Positions 51,481 through 54,612 of a stretch of DNA of 54,612 bases are shown here, one piece after another. Origin of the DNA: CAKUIA01 sp034180465 (GTDB lineage Bacteria; Verrucomicrobiota; Verrucomicrobiia; Opitutales; Intestinicryptomonadaceae); contig JAXFOH010000007.1 in assembly GCA_034180465.1 (NCBI GenBank), positions 1 to 54,612 on the forward strand, given 5' to 3'. The position numbers were made by a program, and so were the translations under genes. Within the stretch, counting starts at the first letter, position 1, and each line of letters opens with the position of its first letter. A model generated the notes under the pieces. The model ran no database searches. It was not told the origin of the DNA and saw nothing but the letters and a program-made list of their open reading frames with translations.

Positions 51481-52164
51481 CTATTCTCCCATTACCGGAT
51501 TCAATTTAAGACCCGGAGTCATTGTTGCGCTTAAGGTTAATGTGTCGATATACTTGCCCTTGAGCGTTTCGGGACGAACCGACATAAGGCTTGCGTAAGC
51601 TGCCTTTGCGTTTTCAACCAACTTTTCGTTGCTGAAGCTGCGCTTGCCGATAACGATACAAATGTTGCCCGTTTTGTCCATTTTGTATTCTACACGGCCA
51701 GCCTTAACTTCTTTAACAGCTGTTTCGATGTCGTCTGTAACGGTGCCGCTTTTGGGATTGGGCATTAAGCCTCTCGGGCCCAAAACTCTGGCGGCTTTGC
51801 GAACCGACTTCATAGCCGAAGTAGTGGAAACGGCAACGTCGAAATCGAGCCAACCGTCTTCAATTTTCTTAATCATATCGTCCAAACCGGCAAAGTCGGC
51901 ACCCGCATCGAGAGCCTGTTTTGCGTTTTCGGTGAAAACCAAAACTCTAACTTTTTTGCCGCTGCCGTTAGGCAAGCGAACCGTACCTCTGATACTGAGG
52001 TTAGCCTGTTTGGGGTCCAGCTGTATCTTGGCAGACAACTGAACGGTTTCGTCGAACTTAGCCTTGGGCATTTTCGAGAGAGCTTCCACAGCTTCTGCTA
52101 TTGCCACAGGCGCGTCTTTTACATTCGCCAAAGACGCCTTATATTTTTTGCTTCTTTTTACCAT
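51481..52164 (-). CDS. rplA: 50S ribosomal protein L1
   Basis: A 227-residue L1 of the ribosomal L1 stalk. Conserved KFDETVQLSAKIQLDPKQANLSIRGTVRLPNG (in parts: FDETVQLSAKIQLD and IRGTVRLPNGSGK), VLGPRGLMPNPKSGTVTDDI and GKRSFSNEKLVENA are visible. It releases deacylated tRNA and in other bacteria represses its own operon by binding mRNA. GGAG lies 15 bases ahead of the ATG, a long spacing. Confidence 0.97.
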   Translation of the reverse strand: MVKRSKKYKASLANVKDAPVAIAEAVEALSKMPKAKFDETVQLSAKIQLDPKQANLSIRGTVRLPNGSGKKVRVLVFTENAKQALDAGADFAGLDDMIKKIEDGWLDFDVAVSTTSAMKSVRKAARVLGPRGLMPNPKSGTVTDDIETAVKEVKAGRVEYKMDKTGNICIVIGKRSFSNEKLVENAKAAYASLMSVRPETLKGKYIDTLTLSATMTPGLKLNPVMGE

Positions 52165-52265
52165 GACTTTTTTGTTTGTCTCCTGCTTGGTTGCAGTGCG
52201 GTTTTTGTTTTTATGTTAAGGGGCCTTTTGGAGAACAAACCCTAAAAAGCCCTAAATATTTTTTA

Positions 52266-52691
52266 CTAGCCAACAACATCTACACCCATCGAGCGAGCTG
52301 TGCCTGCAATGATTTTTGCGGCGGCTTCGGGGGTTGTGGCGTTAAGGTCTTTCTGCTTAAGCTTGGCAATTTCGGCAACCTGGGCTGCTGTGATTTTGCC
52401 TACCTTGTCGGTGTTGGGCTTTGCGCTACCCGAAGCGAGCTTTGCGGCCTTCTTGATGAGAACCGAAGCCGGCGGGCTTTTAAGAATGAACGAGAAAGAC
52501 TTGTCTTGATATACCGAGATTATGGCGGGCAAAATCATACCCGTTTGGTCTTTGGTACGTGCGTTGAATTCTTTGCAGAACGCCATAATGTTGACGCCGG
52601 CCGCACCCAATGCGGGGCCTACCGGAGGAGCGGGGTTGGCCGCGCCTGCGGGCAACTGCAACTTAACTACTTTTACTACTTTTTTTGCCAT
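52266..52691 (-). CDS. rplK: 50S ribosomal protein L11
   Basis: A 141-residue L11 of the GTPase-associated centre. VKLQLPAGAANPAPPVGPALG and NIMAFCKEFNART form the N-terminal domain; KKAAKLASGSAKPNTDKVG and the C-terminal GTARSMGVDV bind 23S rRNA. Its lysines are the substrate of PrmA encoded at 9055-9936. AAGG precedes the ATG. A 101-base gap to rplA contains GC-rich inverted runs (AGGGC, GGCCCC) that might be an L1 target, but I could not draw a convincing fold. Confidence 0.97.
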   Translation of the reverse strand: MAKKVVKVVKLQLPAGAANPAPPVGPALGAAGVNIMAFCKEFNARTKDQTGMILPAIISVYQDKSFSFILKSPPASVLIKKAAKLASGSAKPNTDKVGKITAAQVAEIAKLKQKDLNATTPEAAAKIIAGTARSMGVDVVG

Positions 52692-52744
52692 TTTATGACC
52701 TTTTTATATCTTTTTTTAGAGGCTTTATCGTAATATAATAAATT

Positions 52745-53326
52745 CTATTCTTCCGCGTAGCTTACTTGTTTATAGTCTAGCTCTACGGGAGTAAATCTGC
52801 CGAAAATCGAAACGCTTACCTTCAATTTTCCGTTTGCCGAGTCGATTTCCTCTATAACGCCGGTAAGGCTCATAAAGGGTCCCTCATTTATCTTTACATT
52901 GTCGCCAACCTTGTATTTTATGTCGGTCTTTACGGTTTCTTGCGAGTTTTCAAGCTGGGCTAATAATGCCTTAATTTCTTTGTCGCGCAAAGGGGTAGGC
53001 CTTGTGCCGCCCATAAAATTGGTAACGCCGTTTATTGATTTTACAAAATACCAGGGGGCTTCTATCAATTTGTCGTCGTCATCGTAAAGCTTAACTTTAA
53101 CGAAAACGTAGCCCGGGAAAAGCTTGCGGGGCTTCGGATCCTGCTTTTTGCCGTCCTTATATGTGGTAACCTTTTCTTCGGGAACAAGTATGTCGTCTTT
53201 GGAGATATACTCCGACATATCGTTAAGCTCTATCTGATTTATAAGAGACGCTTGAACCTTTTTCTCCATATTGGTGCGAACCTGCACCGCATACCACTTA
53301 CGATTGCTTGTATCTAAGCTTGACAT
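52745..53326 (-). CDS. nusG: Transcription termination/antitermination factor NusG
   Basis: A 193-residue NusG. The N-terminal NGN domain (NRKWYAVQVRTNMEKKV to about residue 125) includes KLFPGYVFVKV and FVKSINGVTNFMGG; the C-terminal KOW domain (GDNVKINEGPFMSLTGVIEE and FGRFTPVELDYKQV) binds S10 or Rho. It clamps RNA polymerase and links it to the ribosome. It lies 53 bases upstream of rplK and 23 after secE. Confidence 0.97.
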   Translation of the reverse strand: MSSLDTSNRKWYAVQVRTNMEKKVQASLINQIELNDMSEYISKDDILVPEEKVTTYKDGKKQDPKPRKLFPGYVFVKVKLYDDDDKLIEAPWYFVKSINGVTNFMGGTRPTPLRDKEIKALLAQLENSQETVKTDIKYKVGDNVKINEGPFMSLTGVIEEIDSANGKLKVSVSIFGRFTPVELDYKQVSYAEE

Positions 53327-53349
53327 ACCTATTTATTAACCCCGTTGGC

Positions 53350-53562
53350 TTAGTGTGCGCTTCTGACCAAGTCGGTCAGCAGACCTATTACATTGTATAT
53401 GGAAAAGTCGGCAAGACCCAAAAAAGCGCCTAAAATGGCCAACGATACGAAAACCATTACCATAGACGCTCTAATTTCTTTTCCGTTTGGCCATGCAACT
53501 TTTTTAAGTTCGGCAACGGTTTCTCTGTAATATTGTCTGATTTTGCTGAAAGGATTTGCCAT
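53350..53562 (-). CDS. secE: Preprotein translocase subunit SecE
   Basis: A 70-residue SecE of the short, one-helix type. Residues IRQYYRETVAELKKVAWPNGKEI form the amphipathic helix and conserved hinge, followed by a single membrane span of about 20 residues (VMVFVSLAILGAFLGL). It clamps SecY in the inner membrane. The start at 53562 has AAGG seven bases ahead; longer frames would read through the tRNA-Trp gene and are rejected. Confidence 0.95.
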   Translation of the reverse strand: MANPFSKIRQYYRETVAELKKVAWPNGKEIRASMVMVFVSLAILGAFLGLADFSIYNVIGLLTDLVRSAH

Positions 53563-53581
53563 TTTTTTGCCTTGTGGGAAG

Positions 53582-53657
53582 TGGCAGGGGCGGAGGGACT
53601 CGAACCCCCAACCGATGGTTTTGGAGACCACTACTCTACCAATTGCGCTACACCCCT
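53582..53657 (-). tRNA. tRNA-Trp (CCA anticodon)
   Basis: A complete cloverleaf on the minus strand: acceptor AGGGGTG with CGCCCCT, discriminator G, anticodon loop CTCCAAA with anticodon CCA, T loop TTCGAGT. The 3' CCA is encoded (53584-53582), unlike the other two tRNAs in this window. The place between tuf and secE is ancient and widely conserved. Confidence 0.97.
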
Positions 53658-53670
53658 GTAATTCTCTTTT

Positions 53671-53715
53671 AAAATAAAAAAATACACCGTCGCCGCCATA
53701 AAAGGCGGCAAACGG
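53671..53715 (-). terminator. Terminator after tuf
   Basis: Minus strand CCGT-TT-GCCGCC, loop TTTTAT, GGCGGC-G-ACGG, then TGTATTTTTTT. The stem has a small internal loop. It should end most tuf transcription before tRNA-Trp and secE. Confidence 0.68.
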
Positions 53716-53735
53716 GATATTGTGCCTAAGCTAAA

Positions 53736-54612
53736 TTAGCTTAAAACTTCGCTTACGCGGCCTGCACCAATTGTACGGCCACCTTCGCGGATAGCGAAAC
53801 GCTGACCTTTTTCCATAGCAACGGGCTTTTGCAAGTCGATTTCGATGGAAACATTGTCGCCGGGCATAACCATTTCTGTGCCTTCGGGAAGTTTGCAAAC
53901 GCCAGTAACGTCGGCTGTACCGAAGAAGAACTGCGGACGATAGTTTGTGAAGAAGGGAGTGTGACGGCCACCTTCGTCCTTGGTAAGAACGTAGATTTCA
54001 GCCTTAGCCTTCGTGTGGGGATGAATAGAACCGGGCTTTGCAATAACGTGACCGCGCTGGATTTGGTCTTTTTCGATACCGCGCAAGAGCAAGCCAACGT
54101 TGTCGCCTGCCTGACCCTGATCGAGAGTCTTGCGGAACATTTCAACGCCAGTTACGGTTGTTTTCATTGTTTCGCCCAAGCCGACGATTTCAACTTCTTC
54201 GTTAACCTTTACAACGCCACGTTCGATACGGCCTGTTGCAACTGTACCACGACCTGTGATCGAGAATACGTCTTCAACGCTCATCATGAAGGGCTTGTCG
54301 GTGTCGCGTACGGGTTCGGGAATTTCCGAGTCGATAGCGTCCATCAACTGGTTGATGGAGTTTACGCCAAATTCTTTGCCTTCGAGAGCCTGCGTAGCCG
54401 AGCCGCGAATGATTTTGATATTGTCGCCGTCGTATTGGTATTTCTTGAGCAAGTCGCGAACTTCCATTTCAACCAAGTCGAGCAATTCGGGGTCGTCGAG
54501 CAAGTCGCATTTGTTCAAGAATACTACGATCTGGGGAACGCCTACCTGACGAGCCAACAAGATGTGCTCGCGTGTCTGGGGCATAGGACCGTCGGCGGCC
54601 GAAACAACGAGG
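53736..54612 (-). CDS. tuf: Elongation factor Tu (5' part missing at window edge)
   Basis: The C-terminal 291 residues or so of EF-Tu; the gene runs off the window, so the P loop and part of the G domain are not seen. The visible part starts LVVSAADGPMPQTREHILL, with G4 NKCD and G5 SATQALEG, then domain 2 (FSITGRGTVATGRIERG) and domain 3 (HTPFFTNYRPQFFFGTADVTG and KGQRFAIREGGRTIGAGRV). It delivers aminoacyl-tRNA to the ribosome. It is the first visible gene of the tuf-to-rpoC block. Confidence 0.97.
   Translation of the reverse strand, partial: LVVSAADGPMPQTREHILLARQVGVPQIVVFLNKCDLLDDPELLDLVEMEVRDLLKKYQYDGDNIKIIRGSATQALEGKEFGVNSINQLMDAIDSEIPEPVRDTDKPFMMSVEDVFSITGRGTVATGRIERGVVKVNEEVEIVGLGETMKTTVTGVEMFRKTLDQGQAGDNVGLLLRGIEKDQIQRGHVIAKPGSIHPHTKAKAEIYVLTKDEGGRHTPFFTNYRPQFFFGTADVTGVCKLPEGTEMVMPGDNVSIEIDLQKPVAMEKGQRFAIREGGRTIGAGRVSEVLS

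Noticed and set aside
52165..52265. L1-binding mRNA site in the rplK-rplA gap
   Set aside because: AGGGC and GGCCCC runs are present, but I could not form a hairpin resembling the 23S rRNA L1 target with confidence.
53563..53631. Longer secE start inside tRNA-Trp
   Set aside because: The extra residues derive from the tRNA gene; the ATG at 53562 gives the normal SecE N-terminus and has an SD.

Overview
The window looks like the chromosome of a Gram-negative bacterium with a single, low-to-moderate GC base composition throughout and dense, strongly coupled gene packing. My best guess is the PVC group, probably Verrucomicrobiota and perhaps Opitutae-like. The str genes run rpsL-rpsG-fusA-rpsJ, with rpsJ ending at its own terminator instead of leading into rplC; I recall the same split in chlamydiae. 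Lipoproteins, MurJ, an AmpG-like carrier and a Tat-exported amidase point to a diderm envelope. I see no mobile elements, CRISPR arrays, phage genes or replication origin.

Layout. 1-12.8 kb (minus strand): tRNA-Ile2, then a tightly coupled block (TPR membrane protein, cinA-like, hemG/Y, hemH, hemX-like, rnr, HI0933-type flavoprotein), prmA with a ROK kinase, an M20 peptidase and a small lipoprotein. 12.8-17.2 kb: cysS on minus; on plus, hemB and two exported proteins of unknown function. 17.2-20.4 kb: a sodium symporter and galK, a small galactose uptake and phosphorylation operon. 20.6-24.7 kb: amidase, infC, clpP, metW, metX. 24.8-29.6 kb: tatD-murJ-hemE-hemN. 29.6-32.7 kb: trxB on plus; hisG, tRNA-Ala and a Sel1-repeat protein on minus. 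32.8-34.6 kb: an Fe-S scaffold (NifU-like) protein and a GGGtGRT-family protein in a two-gene plus-strand operon. 34.7-38.4 kb: exported Gfo/Idh oxidoreductase, mnmA, an AmpG-like MFS carrier and a 6S RNA gene. 38.7-54.6 kb: the classic tuf, tRNA-Trp, secE, nusG, rplKAJL, rpoBC, rpsL, rpsG, fusA, rpsJ block, with tuf cut by the window edge.

Function. Besides the core transcription and translation block, the recurring theme is heme: hemB, hemE, hemN, hemG/Y, hemH and a HemX-like membrane protein sit in three separate places, which implies a protoporphyrin route and some heme-dependent respiration. Oxygen-independent HemN suggests life at low oxygen. The most interesting items are the scaffold/GGGtGRT pair (no known biochemical role), an RNA polymerase beta-prime subunit that has lost its second zinc-binding cysteine cluster, a 6S RNA ending 14 bases before a transporter start codon, and a seven-gene coupled block that joins terminal heme synthesis to RNase R. 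All identifications come from reading the sequence; no database search was run.
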